A stretch of DNA of 64,000 bases from Callaeas wilsoni (Eukaryota; Chordata; Aves; Passeriformes; Callaeidae). The notes under the pieces are model-generated. The model saw nothing but the letters and a program-made list of their open reading frames with translations, was not told where the DNA came from and searched no databases. The stretch covers positions 1 through 64,000 of the forward strand of contig VWPU01004187.1 of the NCBI GenBank assembly GCA_013398955.1, written 5' to 3'. This document shows positions 1 to 55,300 of the stretch, in pieces. The stretch's first letter is position 1. Each line of letters starts with the position of its first letter. Made by a program: the position numbers and the translations under genes.

Positions 1-430
1 GGGGTGGGGAGGTGAGGCCGGGATGCGGCGCGGCCGGCGGCGGGTGAAGTCCGCCACGGCACCTTCCTCCTGCTTATCCCATTTTGGGACGGGGGAGGAC
101 AGTGACAGCCTTGGGCGGCTTCACCCTCCTGGTAACGCGCGGGCCGGGGGCCGCGACTCCTCCGGTGAGGTGGTGCTGGGCCGGTTCTCCGCAGCCGTAC
201 CTGCGGGGAAGAGATCGGCGGCCGCGGGGCTGCGCGAGGGGTGCGGGGGCTTCAGCGCCGGCCCGCCCTGGGCGCTGGGGGGACGCCGGGCACTGGCGGT
301 GCGCCGGGCGCTGGCAGGCGGTCTGCGCGTCTGCAGCAAGAAACAAGTTTGAAACTGCCGAGGCAGGGTCCGTGCTGCCGAGGGAACCCGCTCTCCTCGA
401 GAGGTCTGGTGCGCCGGAGTAGAAAATACT
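1..430. promoter_or_regulatory. CpG island at the left edge, candidate promoter/5' exon of CRYBG1
   Basis: This stretch is strongly GC-rich and full of CpG, in contrast to the AT-rich sequence that begins abruptly after about base 430. It lies about 0.8 kb upstream of the first recognisable CRYBG1 exon and on the side where a promoter is expected, so an internal (alternative) promoter or a 5' untranslated exon is the simplest reading. The only ATG on the + strand here (base 23) opens a 109-codon frame. Possible donors at 132 (GTAACG) and 165 (GTGAGG) leave that frame out of phase with the exon at 1191, so I do not call a coding exon. The island may continue left of the window. CpG content is seen directly; promoter function is inference. 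Confidence 0.6.
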
Positions 431-1190
431 CGCGGTGTTTTGAAATAGACGTCTCAAAACAAATATTCATCGTACCGGCATGTAAAAAGGGCTAATGTAT
501 TAAAATGCAAACATGCATGTGTACTCGGCGATGCTGTTGCGTGTTTCCTGTTTACCATGTTAATTAGAAGTTGTAAGGCAGAATTTCACCAAGAGTAATG
601 CAGGGCAGTATTTGACCCAGTAATGCTCATTGAATGATGGAGTGACTTACAGTTCTGGGTTTTTTAGCCCAAAACACAAGCCAAATATTTAGTGAACTTC
701 ATTAATGAGAAATGTATGAATTGTAAGACAACTTACACATTTGAAACTGTTCTCTACCTGCACAGGTGTGAAAACTGACTTAGCCACTATGGAGAGAAAG
801 TTAAACTTGTTTTCACAAAAACATTCTTGTTTTTGTGAGGAAAATGTTGGCCATGAAGTTTGTTCCCAGTCTTGCAGGCACCAGGATGTAACATTTTGGG
901 TGATATTAACGAATTGTGCAAAAGTTTGAGATTTGGAACATATAAAGCTGCCATCGTAAGGCAGGATGAGCACACTTCAAAACAAATGCAGACAAAAATA
1001 TACAGAAGCATTGTGGAATCCTGATTATTTTTCAAGGGTTTTGTTGGGTTTTTTTGAGAACTAGTATTGTTCAGTAAACTGGGTTTTTTTCCATTCACTG
1101 TGTCCTTTTAATTTGTAGGTGGTGCTAAAAGAAACAAATGTATTACAGAAACAATTTTGACATTAACCAAATGTTTGTTTGTTTTTGCAG
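431..1190 (+). other. Intron-like sequence between CpG island and first CRYBG1 exon
   Basis: AT-rich sequence with no convincing coding exon. It ends in a good 3' splice site: a T/G-rich tract and TTTTTGCAG just before base 1191. A 69-base exon-like segment (766-834, with an ATG in good context at 789) was considered but its phase does not fit the next exon. Confidence 0.5.
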
Positions 1191-43503
<42,313 letters not shown>

Positions 43504-43703
43504 ACCCAAAGAAGCAAAGATGACGTTTGAATTGGCCACTATTCTGGACACTGGAATTGGCACTGCCATCTCTGAAGGATAGAGGATCAACAATGAGAGT
43601 TTTGTCTTTTCTTCACAATTTTAAAAAGAACAAGCAACAGAATGATTTCACCTCCCTAGCCAAGATTATTATCCCTATAAAAGCTTGAGTATCTCAAAAC
43701 CTT

Positions 43704-43769
43704 CTTTTTTTCTTGTTTTTTTGTTTGTTTGTTTGTTTTTTTGTTTTTTTGTTTTTTTTTTTTTTTTTT
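43704..43769. repeat. T-rich tract with (TTTG)n
   Basis: About 66 bp of T runs interrupted by single G (and one early C), inside the predicted 3' UTR; it would be a U-rich element in the mRNA. Confidence 0.9.
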
Positions 43770-45091
43770 AAATCCTTACAATTCAGTGTTGGATAGAGAG
43801 TGGCAGTATGCCTCAGGCTAGAAGGGAATAACTGAACGTGGGAGAGACCCCATGGAGTTACAGTTATGTCAGTGAGTAGTTAACCCAGAACAGTCAGTAA
43901 GTATAACTTATTTTATAAAGGACAGGAGTGCAGTATGTATGTGAGTATAGCAACTTGGACCTATGGGCTGTAGTATAGAGAAATATTCACTACGGGAAAT
44001 TAATATATTTGGTTCACTGGAACAAACTTATGTTTACTGAAGATTTAAAGACTGCTAGTACAGCACATCCAAAGACTTTTTAACATGTGGCTTCAAGTAT
44101 AGTTAGTATGCTACTATAGTAAGTCCTAAATTAAGAAAAAATTCTAGATTTCCTCATGTACAGAGGATGTAAAGTAGCAGATATTTTGTTAGAAAAAGAG
44201 AGGGCTGGCAAAAGGATGCATTGGAATGTCAAGAATTTGCCCATTTTCTAGGTTGCCTAACTTCTTGAGTTGTGGGTATTTTTCTTCTTTGCCAAGTCAC
44301 ATTTGTACCTTTTAAAACAGTTTCAGTAAGTAGAGTCTTCCTGAACTCCAAAATCGTATAGGAAACAAGAATTCTTAGGGAAAGTATTACTAAAGATGAC
44401 TGCAACAGCCTGTAAGCCCTGTGGTTACTGAGTTTACCAGCCACTGCCTGTTGGGCTTACCATGGAGAATGCCTGACTTCCCAATATTTCTGATAATGTT
44501 GGAGAGCAGTGTTTGTGGTGGGCTGCTCGCACCCCATGTCAGACTCCTCTCGGAAGGGGCACAGCCAAGCCTGGATATGTGCCCAGCCACAAGGGCTGTG
44601 CCCATTCCAAGTAAGTGTTACTGGTTTAGTAAAGACCTTGTGACAAGTAGGATGTCCTGATGACTGCAGGAAGTCCTTCTGCTGCCCTGCTTTGAACCTG
44701 GTCATGTTAGAGTTCCTTAATAATGTTGGCAAAAAGGTAAAATACAAACACACTCTTGTACTATGCTGCTGTGTTTTGTTCTGGCTTAGACCAGTGTTAT
44801 TACAAGCTGCTCTGAGGAGCATCCAGGCCTTTGTCTTGCACACTCAGTCTGTTTAAAATTAACATTTTCATTACTATTGTATTGCCTCAAAGGATACTGG
44901 TGCTTTTACTATTACCACCGTAGAGGAAGTGCCTTACTAATTTTCTTCCTTTTGTAAAGACGCACTGAAGTTTTGTTGCTCTGAAATGTGCTGCTTTTAG
45001 TCCTTAATAGAAAATATGTTGTTACTGGTTCCAAACAGTGGTACTTTGTCATACCGATGTGCTCTTGCTATATATTATATAGCATTTTACA

Positions 45092-45097
45092 AATAAA
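45092..45097 (+). terminator. CRYBG1: Poly(A) signal AATAAA for CRYBG1
   Basis: First canonical hexamer downstream of the stop on the + strand, followed by a T/G-rich region about 50 bases on. Confidence 0.65.
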
Positions 45098-45099
45098 TT

Positions 45100-46208
45100 T
45101 AAGTTAGGTAACTTTTTATTGAAATTATTTTTAAAGGTAGAAAGGTGACATTTTGTGGTTAGTGTTGCTTTCATCTTGTGCCCACCTCTGTCCGTAATTC
45201 CTCTGTGACAGCCAGCCCCTGAGGAGTGAATACATGATGTGGTATAGCAGCAGGCTATGAGGAATGGGTGATTCTTCTGAACCAGCACACGTTCAGTGCA
45301 TTTGTGCACAGGGCTACCACTTCTGTTCCCTGGTGGAAGCATTGCATGACATGGTTTGTGCACCTCCACAGCTGCACTGCAGTAAATGGACAGCTCTCAC
45401 TTAAGAGGTTGCCACTTTCCTTCAATCCACCTGCATAATTGCAGGGGAAGTTACTCTGTAGCCCATCTCTGGCAAAATGGCAAGTTTAAAAACAGCCCAC
45501 TAGACACAAACACCGCCTCCAGTGCTTCACCAGCAATGATGGGAAAGGGCAGGAACAGGGGCTCCTGACTACTGACAAAATCATGTCTGCCCTACCTGCA
45601 TAAACACTGCAGTCAGCTGAATCTGGACCAGGAGTTGGGCAATTAGAATAATTATCGGTTACAAACTGATTTTGTTCCGTGCTTCTATTTAGATTAGCTA
45701 TGGCATGAGAGAGTTGCCATAACAAGATCAAAGTATCAGTCTTGACAGTGATGTGACCATTTAGTTCTGAGAATGAAATAGCTTGAGTAATAATCTACAT
45801 TAGTGAAGGTAACTAGAACTAGGAAAACCAAGGAAAAACATCATAGGTTTCATATAAACAAGTAGATAAGAGTGTGCCTCACCATTTCAGGACTTACATC
45901 TGGAAAATAAAAGCTCCAAGATATACAAAAGGAAAATGCTGCAGACTATTCCTCTTACCTTAAGAGTGAGGAGTGTTTTGCAAAAGTCAAAACTACATTT
46001 TTAATGTGATTTTCTGGTAGAAATGCTTAAGGAACGTTAGTATGTCTTGTCTGCTTATTAACAGGCACCATATGAAGGAATCAGAGGCTTCTCAAAAACA
46101 AGATTTATAAGTTATGCATCCTGTATGAGCTTTTAAAAAAGAAACACTTGCTACATACCAATTCATGTTCAAGGACTGACTGCAGGCAGAATAATGATTA
46201 GAGATACT
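45100..46208 (-). other. RTN4IP1: RTN4IP1 3' UTR (predicted, if the distal signal is used)
   Basis: Sequence between the RTN4IP1 stop and the distal AATAAA. No coding or repeat feature recognised. If the hexamer at the stop codon is used instead, most of this would be intergenic. Confidence 0.45.
45115..45120 (-). terminator. RTN4IP1: Poly(A) signal AATAAA for RTN4IP1 (distal candidate)
   Basis: TTTATT on the + strand, i.e. AATAAA on the - strand, about 1.1 kb beyond the RTN4IP1 stop. It lies only 17 bp past the CRYBG1 hexamer on the other strand. Confidence 0.5.
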
Positions 46209-46213
46209 TTATT
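46208..46213 (-). terminator. RTN4IP1: AATAAA overlapping the RTN4IP1 stop codon (proximal candidate)
   Basis: On the - strand the end reads CAA TAA AGT, so AATAAA spans 46213-46208 with the stop TAA (46211-46209) inside it. Use would give a 3' UTR of only some 20 nt. Confidence 0.4.
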
Positions 46214-46325
46214 GTCTACTAATTACATTGATCACTGTTTTTCCACGTGCATGTCCTCCTTCCAATTTCAGAAAGGCCTTTGGAACTTCAGAAAAAGAGA
46301 AGACTTCATCAATAACTGGTTGAAT
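46209..46325 (-). CDS. RTN4IP1: RTN4IP1 terminal exon
   Basis: Acceptor TTCTGTAG (AG at 46327-46326), phase 0. Encodes [20 protein letters not shown], then [18 protein letters not shown] and TAA (46211-46209). The segment forms the return of the catalytic fold, with the G-H-A-R-G-K-x-V-I ending typical of quinone-oxidoreductase-like MDR proteins. Confidence 0.95.
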   Translation of the reverse strand: MQPVIDEVFSFSEVPKAFLKLEGGHARGKTVINVISRQ

Positions 46326-49300
46326 CTACAGAATAAAGAAAAAATGTCAGTATATTAGGAATAAAGTAATGTATCACCCTCACACTTCAAAACTGTATGA
46401 AGAAAGGGGGGAGGTTTCTTTAAGGTATTTAGGACAGAACTTGCCATGCAGCCATTAGATGTTAAGATTTTTCAGGGATACCTCTGCATCCAGAAGAAGG
46501 CTTGCTGCTGCTCTTAGCCCAAGTTTTGAAACACCTCTATTAGCACAGTTTAGAGCCCTCATCTAGGGCCTCTACCACTAAAGTCACCATTTAAGGCTCT
46601 AACTTCTACATCCTTTCAAAAACTGACACTGTGGTTAAACTGTTTGTTGTCCACAATGATATACTGACAGAACATTTTTTCTCCTCATATTTCTCTACTG
46701 GTTTTCTTGTTAAACCCAAGAATTCTTACAATGTCAAATATTTTAAGGACACCTATAAATCTGATGCCTGTCTGCATCAGTACATGGCTCAGTACCCTTA
46801 AAAGACCACAAATGAAGTACGAAAAAAAGTCCACCAACGTTTGTTGCTGAATCATTTAGCTACACTTGAAAACTTAGCCACTGTGTATTCCAGGAGACAT
46901 AAATCATTATTAAGCCCAGCTTGCATCAACTGCTGTTTTGACATTAATTTTGTAGAGTGGCCTTCTGGATTGTTTTAGACTCATTTCTAACAACAACGGT
47001 GAAACTACTTATTCACTCTCCTCATTATTAACTAAGGAGCTTGAAACCTCCATAAGCATTTTATTTAGATATCACAGTGTACCAACAGAAGCAGAAGAAA
47101 TGTCAGCTCTTCTGAAAAATATTTATCACTGCTGGTCCAAGGCAAGAGGTTGTTTTCTACTGTCAAGTTCTGAGTCAGCATTCCAAATGCCAAAATAAGA
47201 TTTGTATGCTAAAGTACGTACCTCCCTCACTTCCTACCAAAGGTCTTCCTACCCTATGCTTGGTCCTTTACCTTGGATCCTGGAACACCAGCCCAGTGCA
47301 TGTTCTTGCACTGATGCACTGATCCTAATCCTCTTATCAGAGGAAAACATGACCAGTAGCTCATTCTGCAGCTAGGACCTGCAGTGATGAAAATTTGAAG
47401 TACCAAAGATCCCAACACACTCTTTACGGTGCTAGAAGAGGATCCTTTTCACTTGTGTCAGGGAAAAAATACCTTCTGCATTTTCCTTATAGCTGTGAGC
47501 ACACACCCTCTCTTGTTGAACACTCCAGAACTGGTAATTTCCCTGTGCTGGCAGAACATGCATCTAGCTAGACAGAAAAGGAATACCGCAGCAATAAGGA
47601 CACAAACAGTGTGCCAGCATTGGAACAGTGCTGTCTTTCAAAAAGCTGCCTTGCTTTTACCACAAGACAAAGGGTTTTGCTTTCAGATGTGCTGCTTAGA
47701 AGGTGAGTGAGCAGCACTACCAAGGTAAGGCTTTCATACACACACACACTTTCCTAGCAGCAGTGCTGACCACCCAGCATCCTCCCCAACAGCACAACAA
47801 ATGCTATCTGATAGTTGTCCCTGCTCAGGGAGGTCCTTTTCTCAGATCTCTTAACTTCCTCTTCAGTTATATGCTGTGCCTTACCTTGACATCCACTCCT
47901 TGCACTTAAATAACTACTGGCTTTTCTTGTATGATAACAGTAATCCAAGACATCAGTGTTCTAATTTACACCGTGCTATCTCCTAATCTTATCACTAGAT
48001 TTTCCTTTTAATTTTGTCAAGGCAAGCTTTTGTCAAGCCATAGTGTGACACTTTACATGGCAGAAAATCAGGAATGAATGAACCCCTTCCGAAGAATGCA
48101 TTAGAATTAGCAGACAAATCACTTTGAGAGCAACTGTGCAAATAAATAGTCACCAAGTGCCTCAAACTTGCCATGCAGCAAAGTACACAGCTGAGTAATT
48201 TATTTCCACTGTTCTGCCTGGACAACATCTGTAAACCAACCTCTAGCAAAGTGAGTAGTAACACACAGCAGAGGAGACACAAAGATACTCCAACTGTGGA
48301 AGAAATGTTGGGTATAAATGATCATGTTCAAGACAAACTCATGTCTGGTCAGCATTCAGCACAGAATGGAAATGTTGTTTTGGACATCAGCAAAGTCAGA
48401 GATGTGGACCCAAGGCAGTAAAAACACTGAATTAGACAATGGTTTGGGGTAAACTGAGCATCTGAGTGCAGCTGCAGCTGCTGTGATCATCAGCAGGAGG
48501 AACGTGCTGCTGATCAGTACTGACTGTTTTGAGGAAGACCAACCCTTGCTTTCATAGCAGATGCTTGGGAAAACACAGTTCAGGAACATTGTTGAGCCAA
48601 GCACTTGTACAGTACTTATTGTTAGAGGCAGTTTTTTTCAAAGCTGTGGTTCAATTCAGGGGAAAAAAAGATATACAGAAACCCAGTCTGCTGGAGCACG
48701 GACACAGATGACCCTGACAAGGCAACAGGCTAGGAGGAGGGGAAAAGTATTCAGGGAAGAAAGCAGAGTAGCAGCACAGGGGATGTGAAGTGCAAAGGAT
48801 TCCAGGGAAAGGCAGAAGTTAATTTCAGACACGTGCAGCAACTGAGAAAACATGAACAAGACACTTCACTGTTCTGCTAACCTGCAGTCCCTTACTGTAG
48901 CTTGCACTTTATAACCCTGACAGAGTGAGGTATGTTACATCCTCAGCCTGTTGGGTAGAGTTCAAAGCATTGCGTTTGAAAAGTGGTGACACAGTGATTC
49001 AGAGGAGCCCTGAATTCAGCCTCGCAGTTCAAAACACCGTGTGTATTGCAGCTACCACATGCTCAAAGCCCATCTGCTACATTGATGTAACCTCTAGCTT
49101 CATTTAAATGCTGGCTTTAGGCAGTGCTATAGAGAGACATGAATACCAAATTGATGATCCTGGCAATCTAGAGCATTAAACATTTTATCTGGCTGGCTGG
49201 ACAGTCCCATTGTTTGAATAACCCTGAAAGGGCTGACCGTGTTGCAGCACAGTGATTCACTCAGCCTTTACCATAATCCACTGACTAAGGTAAAATTTCT

Positions 49301-52300
49301 TCCTGTGAACAGACAAACAAGTAGGGGAGCGTCTGCTGTTTGTTGAATGTGTGATAATAAATGGAGATTAACTGGATAATAAAAACACTGCCTATTTACA
49401 GCCACGCATCAGTTCCTTGCCAGAGGACACCTATTTGTTCAGGGAAAAGGGATTAAACTAAAGTCTGGGAGAGAAAGGATTACACATACCCACATTGAAA
49501 TGTTTATCTGAAAACAGATTGGGCCTGAAAGGTATTTTCTTCCTCTCCATTCTCTCCGATGCAGGACATACTATAGAAATGAATCTCAGGTCTCTTGAAA
49601 TGAACTCACATATTTGGAAAAATAAAAAGAGTAATTGCTGATGCTGGTTAAGGCTGTCCTTCCTACACGCAGCACAGAGGTGGTGTCCCAGCCACTCCAG
49701 CTCTGAATGCAGCAGGCAGTGAACAGCACTGGCAGGCGTTGACTGGTCAGCAGGAACACACTCCTACTCATGGCAAGTTCAGGCCCACCCTCGGAGGTGC
49801 CACTTTCTGCGGTAGCAAGGACACAGTTTGAATTTATCAGGAGGGGACAAGTGAGAAAACATGAAAGGAATGGAGACGGCTTTGACCCTCTTAGTAGCAA
49901 CAAGTCGCTCCAGTGAGTGTGGTGCTTTTTCCTGCCGCTGGAGGGCGAGCGAGAGCTTGAAATTCTCAGGAGCGCGCCGAACTGAGCGCAAGCCTCGTCC
50001 AACGCGGAGAAGGACAGAAGTGCCCTCACTCCAAGGACAGTGACAGTGCACTGGCTCTCCTCCAGGTCTGCAAAGGATGGCCGTGTCAGAGCTGCCGGCC
50101 AGCCTTGCCTGGGAGAGTGCCTCCCTCCCAGCTGCTGCCTCCCGCAGCACATCCCCTTCCTATGCCTTGGTGAGGCTGCTCAGGCTCCCGTACACCACCC
50201 TTCAGGAAAGGTACTTGCACGTGCACAGAACTAAAGCTGGGATGTGCTCCACCAGACATCAAAATCCTCTCAGGGCTTGCCGTAATGGAAAAGACCTGCC
50301 TGTTGTTTTGATAGCTGACTTAAAAGATAAAGGCCATCTTCCTCCAGAAATTACCACTGGGCCTAAATGCGGTCCACGAGCACAAATGCAGAGCTTGATA
50401 GTCTCCTTTGGCCTGTAGTGAGTCTCTCATCAATGTCAACAAGAATCTTGAAGAAAAATCATTAAAAAGAACAGTCCTTGTCCTGGAACTAAACAATTGG
50501 TTATCCATTTGTTATTTTATTGTCATCTCATGGGGAAAAAAGATGCCATTTTGGGACACTCCTACTTTAGCTGAGCATCTTCTCTGCTGTACTCATGTTC
50601 CACGCTCCTTGGATCTTAATCTCACCCCTTTCTTCATTCTTTCTTCCCCTTAAAATGGCATGCAGCAATGTATGCCGAGCCTCATATTGCTTGCCAACAG
50701 CAAGTTCTAGGGTCAGCCCTCACTGAAGACAAAGACTGAAATTCCTACCTTCTGGAACAGCTGGCTCTGGTCACATGTTGTACAGGTAGCTTTGCAACTG
50801 CACAGTACCAGCACAGAATCGCAGGATGGTTTGGGTTGGAAAGGACCTTTAAAGGCCCTTAAGTCCAACTGCCCCTGCCATAGCCAGGGACACATTCCAC
50901 TAGACCAGGTTGCTCAGAGCCTCATCTTTGAATGTTTTTTATTAGCTTGTATTTCAGAGAGTATGCACTTTCATCCATGAGCACATTAAAAGACATTAGG
51001 TACATGATATTTCTGTCCCGAATACCTAACAGAAGTAAAACTGATCCAACAATACACCCATAACAAAAATGGTGCTGCTGTGGTTAAGACATGGGAATGG
51101 AAGGCAAGTGTCCCAGGGTCTAATCCCACAGCCATCTTACCAATGACTGCATTATCAGGTCTTATGTGTTTGGTTATTAAGCCAAAGTATGTTCTTTCAT
51201 ATCAAATCTCTAACAGCAGCCCACAGGAACTCATGAGTATCATGTACAATTATTAAAAAGCTAGCAGACAAATCCCAGTTAAGCAGGCTATCAGGGTACA
51301 GCTTGGAGTGTGGAAAAGGCTTCAAAATCTCATTTGTTAATTAGCCCTGGCAGAACAGCTTCTACAGAACACAAAGAAGAGCAGTAAGTGTCAAGAAACT
51401 GGGACAAGCCCAGAACTGCAACGTGCACCAGCCTAGTCCAAGCTTAAATCAGTAGAAATAAGGAAGATCCTGGGTTTAGTTACGTACTGGACCATGCTGA
51501 AAAACTGTTAACTAAAGGAAAGTGCAATTAATCTCTTCTGGAATCCCTGGTAAGGCACATTCTTGGTAGTTGTCCTGATATTTAGGCTGGTAATTAAAGC
51601 AATCTGGGGCAATGTCACCATTAAGACAGAACCAACTTTGGTACAGTTAAATATAAATACATATTTACATATGAAAGCATATCATATATAGAGATTAGAA
51701 GATTAGTCCTGCATGATGCACATCTTCCCAGTCTCAGCAAACTAAACTCACAACAGACAAGGGCTGCCTTGTTGACACCACACTTTACCCCTGCTCTAGG
51801 CACAATTCCCTCCTACACCTGGAGGCTAGAGCTCAGAACACCAGGACTGACTTTCCACACAATACACAATTGCATCAGGTTAAGGGAACATGTCTGATTA
51901 AATGCCTGGTAGATGATGATGAAGTTTTTCCAGACCTCATTGTAGTGTATGTGAATTTACATATTGAAACCCTATTTCCCCACAGTATTCAAAATTTCCA
52001 TTAGTGCCCTTCACAGACACTTTTGATGTAACCACACAGCACTTTCATAAAGAGCATAAGCAAGCTACCATGTCCTGGAGGAACAGGAGCAGGTATGTTT
52101 TAATAAAAATCACAGTGGCTTTTTTTTGGTGGCTGAGACAAAATGCAGATAGAGGTTCTTTTTGGAAGAGAAAGGGCTGAACAAAGCTTTTGGCAACCCC
52201 TTCCTGGTCAACATCTCTGTACTCTAGCCAACCAACCTGGCAAGCAAGTGCACTGCAACAGGAAAACACAAAATTAAAAGAAAAAAAAAAGGTCCAAGCT

Positions 52301-55300
52301 TTGCAATTTAGCATGAAGAAAGATGGTCATCAGAACAAGTGTGACTGACTAAAGAGAGTGGGAAGAAGGACTGATCTCTAGTTAATTGAGACATTTAAGT
52401 GTAGAAACCCCTATACTTAGGCACCCTAATGCCTTTTTTAAGAGAGACTAAAGCAGGAACCACACAAGGGTGAGTTCTCAGGTACCTTAGGATACCTCAG
52501 GATACCTCAGCACAGTCATAAAGTCTGGAATTACTGTAGAGAAGGCCACATCTATAGATGCCATGTTTGGAGAACATTCAAGGATTCACTGTTTGATATT
52601 CATACAGCTAAGAGAAATGCAAGAATAGTGCAATAAGGGCCAGGGGAAAATTACTCGCAGAATTGTAACATGATGAATTGGAAGCAAATCAGTACACACA
52701 GGTTAGGCTACAGAGTCCAGAAGCTGTGATCACCTACACTAGCAGTAGGTGTAAGCCATCTTAAACCACGGCCATCCAAGCAACTGTCAGAACCCATGGC
52801 ATGTCAAAGTGGATGACCATATCCACTTGTGTTATTTACTTCCTGAATAGGAAAGACCAGGAATGGAAAACAATTGAATTCCACATTTTAACAAGGTATC
52901 TCAGAGCAAATCTCCAAAGGTGGATAAAAGGCACTAGCCCTCATTAGTAGATCAAGAAATTATGGTAGCAAAAGGTTATGTGATTTGTTCAGCATTGCAT
53001 GAGAAGACAACAGCAGGGCCAAAGAACAGTCAGCATCCTGCCCTCTAAACCATAACAGCACATGCCAAGTCCAAAGCATCTAGTGCTTTCAGCAAAATGT
53101 ATAATCAACACTACTCACAAATTACATTAATATAGGCATGCAGTTGTTCTTCCTATGGGTGCCTGCGCTGGAACATCTATCTAAAAAGCAAACATCAGTG
53201 AGAATGATCTATTCATTTCATGATTGGAGACTCTGTTTGCCCTTTAGCCCTCCTTCTGCAAAAACAACTTTCACCCATCAGCCCATCTGATGCAACAATG
53301 CTCTGAAGGAAAGAGTATTAAGTCACCAGAAACACTGTGCACACACTTGTACTGCATTTAAATAGCACTGAATTAAAATGAAAATGTCACATTTCTCTTG
53401 GGCTGCACGTTAACCCAGATCCTATCACGGTCCTGCAGGAATACACAACAAACTTAGTTTTCCCCCTTACGACACTAAGGAGTCTTCTGAGCCTGCTTTC
53501 CTCCACCAAGCTTTATAAAAAGCAAAGTTAGTGCTCAGTTATGAGTTAGAGGCTTTCTACCAACTTAAGTACTTATATGAATTTGGCCTATATGACATGT
53601 CCTTATGAGGAAAATGCTGGGCAAGCAGCAAAAACTGAAACTGTCAAATCCACAACGCTGACCGCAAATACACCAAATTAATTCCTAACAAGCCTTTCAG
53701 TGATGATGCTTCACCAAACGGTGTGCCAGCAGATCTGTGTCCTGAATTAAAGGCTCTGCTGATTTCAGTTGTCTTTAGATGAGAATTGTAATTCACCAGG
53801 AACATTCTACCCATAGAAAGAGATACAGCAGCTTCTGACGTGGGCTTCGTCAACTGGTTTGGCAGAGCCCACACTAAGCCAGTCCTTACTGGGTCATAAT
53901 TAACTGCTGCACTTCAAACCACAACAGGGATTCTCCAGTAGTATAGAAAATAGCCAGTATCTGTAAAATCTGTCAAGGAAATACTGGGTTTTCTCCATGC
54001 CCACAACTGTTGCAACAGCCTCGCAGTCCCTCAGTCTTGCAATAGTCTCTTTGCAAAATGTCCAGCTGCAAGGCAGAGAAAATAGCTCATAAACTGAAAA
54101 TGGTTTTACATTCCCAGAACTGACTGATGTGCAGGTAAATTACACAAGGAAAATTATTCTCTTTCCTTGTACTACCAACTCATCAAATCCTTTCCTTTAC
54201 TTCCCCATTAAAAAAAGGCTGTTTAAAGAACTCCTCCTCAGAGCTGACATTTTGCAAATCTCTATTCCTTGCTGCAAAGATCATCCAGGTGAAAACCAAG
54301 TAACTTTAAACAAAATTGCTTTTTCTTCATCCACTGAAGGATTGAGAATCCTTTTGCTTTCACAAAGGAAGATGATGAACTCATCAGAACCAAAAATCTG
54401 TTAGTGCAGGACTATAAGGAGAAACACTGTCACATCAAAAGGATCTGTAAATGTTTCAGAGGTATGCTCTTCAGTACTTCACTTACTATAACATCATCTC
54501 TTTAAACCATCATCTCTTTTTAATTTCCTACATTTAATCCCCCCTCATCATTTATTCCTGAAAAAAGCCTCTCATTTTCAGGAGCTGTCTAATTGCTCTC
54601 TTATTCACTTCATCCAATCTCAAAATTAAGATGTCTTTAACAGAAAAGACTAAAATTTTTTTATAAACCCTGCATTACTCAAAAATATTCACTCAAAGGC
54701 AACAAGTTCAACTACATGAGCTCAATTTGCTGGCCTCCCCAAGCCTTTTTGATACACTTCATTGCTTTGTGCTTTTTTATTTCTCTTTTATTCTTTCCTA
54801 TTCAAATATGAACATTTATTTTCACTTACTTATAGGAAATTGTGGTACAATTTCTCCAGTGATTCTCTCCTGCCTTTTTTCCCAAACACCTACTCTTCTG
54901 AATGGATGGTCTGTCCATTTAAGAGAACTCTTGTGTCTAAACGAGAAAGGTCATAGTCTTATTAATATCTGTCTAAATGGAACACAACTGGGTCTTATAA
55001 AATCCTGATGACAGCTCAGATGTTTACAACATTGCACAAAATAGAGTAAAACGCTGCTAGAATAATGACTCTGCAGACAGAGCCTGACGTTAGGACCTGT
55101 TTTTGCACAGAGAATAAAAGACCAAGCAAACATCTTTGTCCTCATGATCATCTTACAACCAGAAGTACATCAGGACATTCATGTATGTATGACGTACATT
55201 TTAAGTGGCATTGCAATTCACCTGTCCAGGTTATTAAGCAACGAACACCGATTAAGCCCTATCTCTATTGCATAAACAGCTGTTTCCCAAGAGGCTTTCA

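Larger units (their letters stand above)
43504..45115 (+). other. CRYBG1: CRYBG1 3' UTR (predicted)
   Basis: About 1.6 kb between the stop and the first canonical AATAAA on the + strand (45092-45097); a T/G-rich stretch at about 45145-45175 follows, as expected downstream of a cleavage site. It contains a T-rich tract at 43704-43769. The cleavage position is an estimate. Confidence 0.65.

Noticed and set aside
23..352. 109-codon + strand frame starting at the ATG in the CpG island as the first coding exon of CRYBG1
   Set aside because: Donors at 132 and 165 leave phase 1, whereas the exon at 1191 needs phase 0; the peptide resembles translated CpG-island sequence rather than the family.
766..834. 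Exon-like segment with acceptor GCACAG, an ATG in good context at 789 and donor GTGAGG
   Set aside because: From the ATG it ends in phase 1 and cannot join the phase 0 exon at 1191 in frame; no resemblance to the family.
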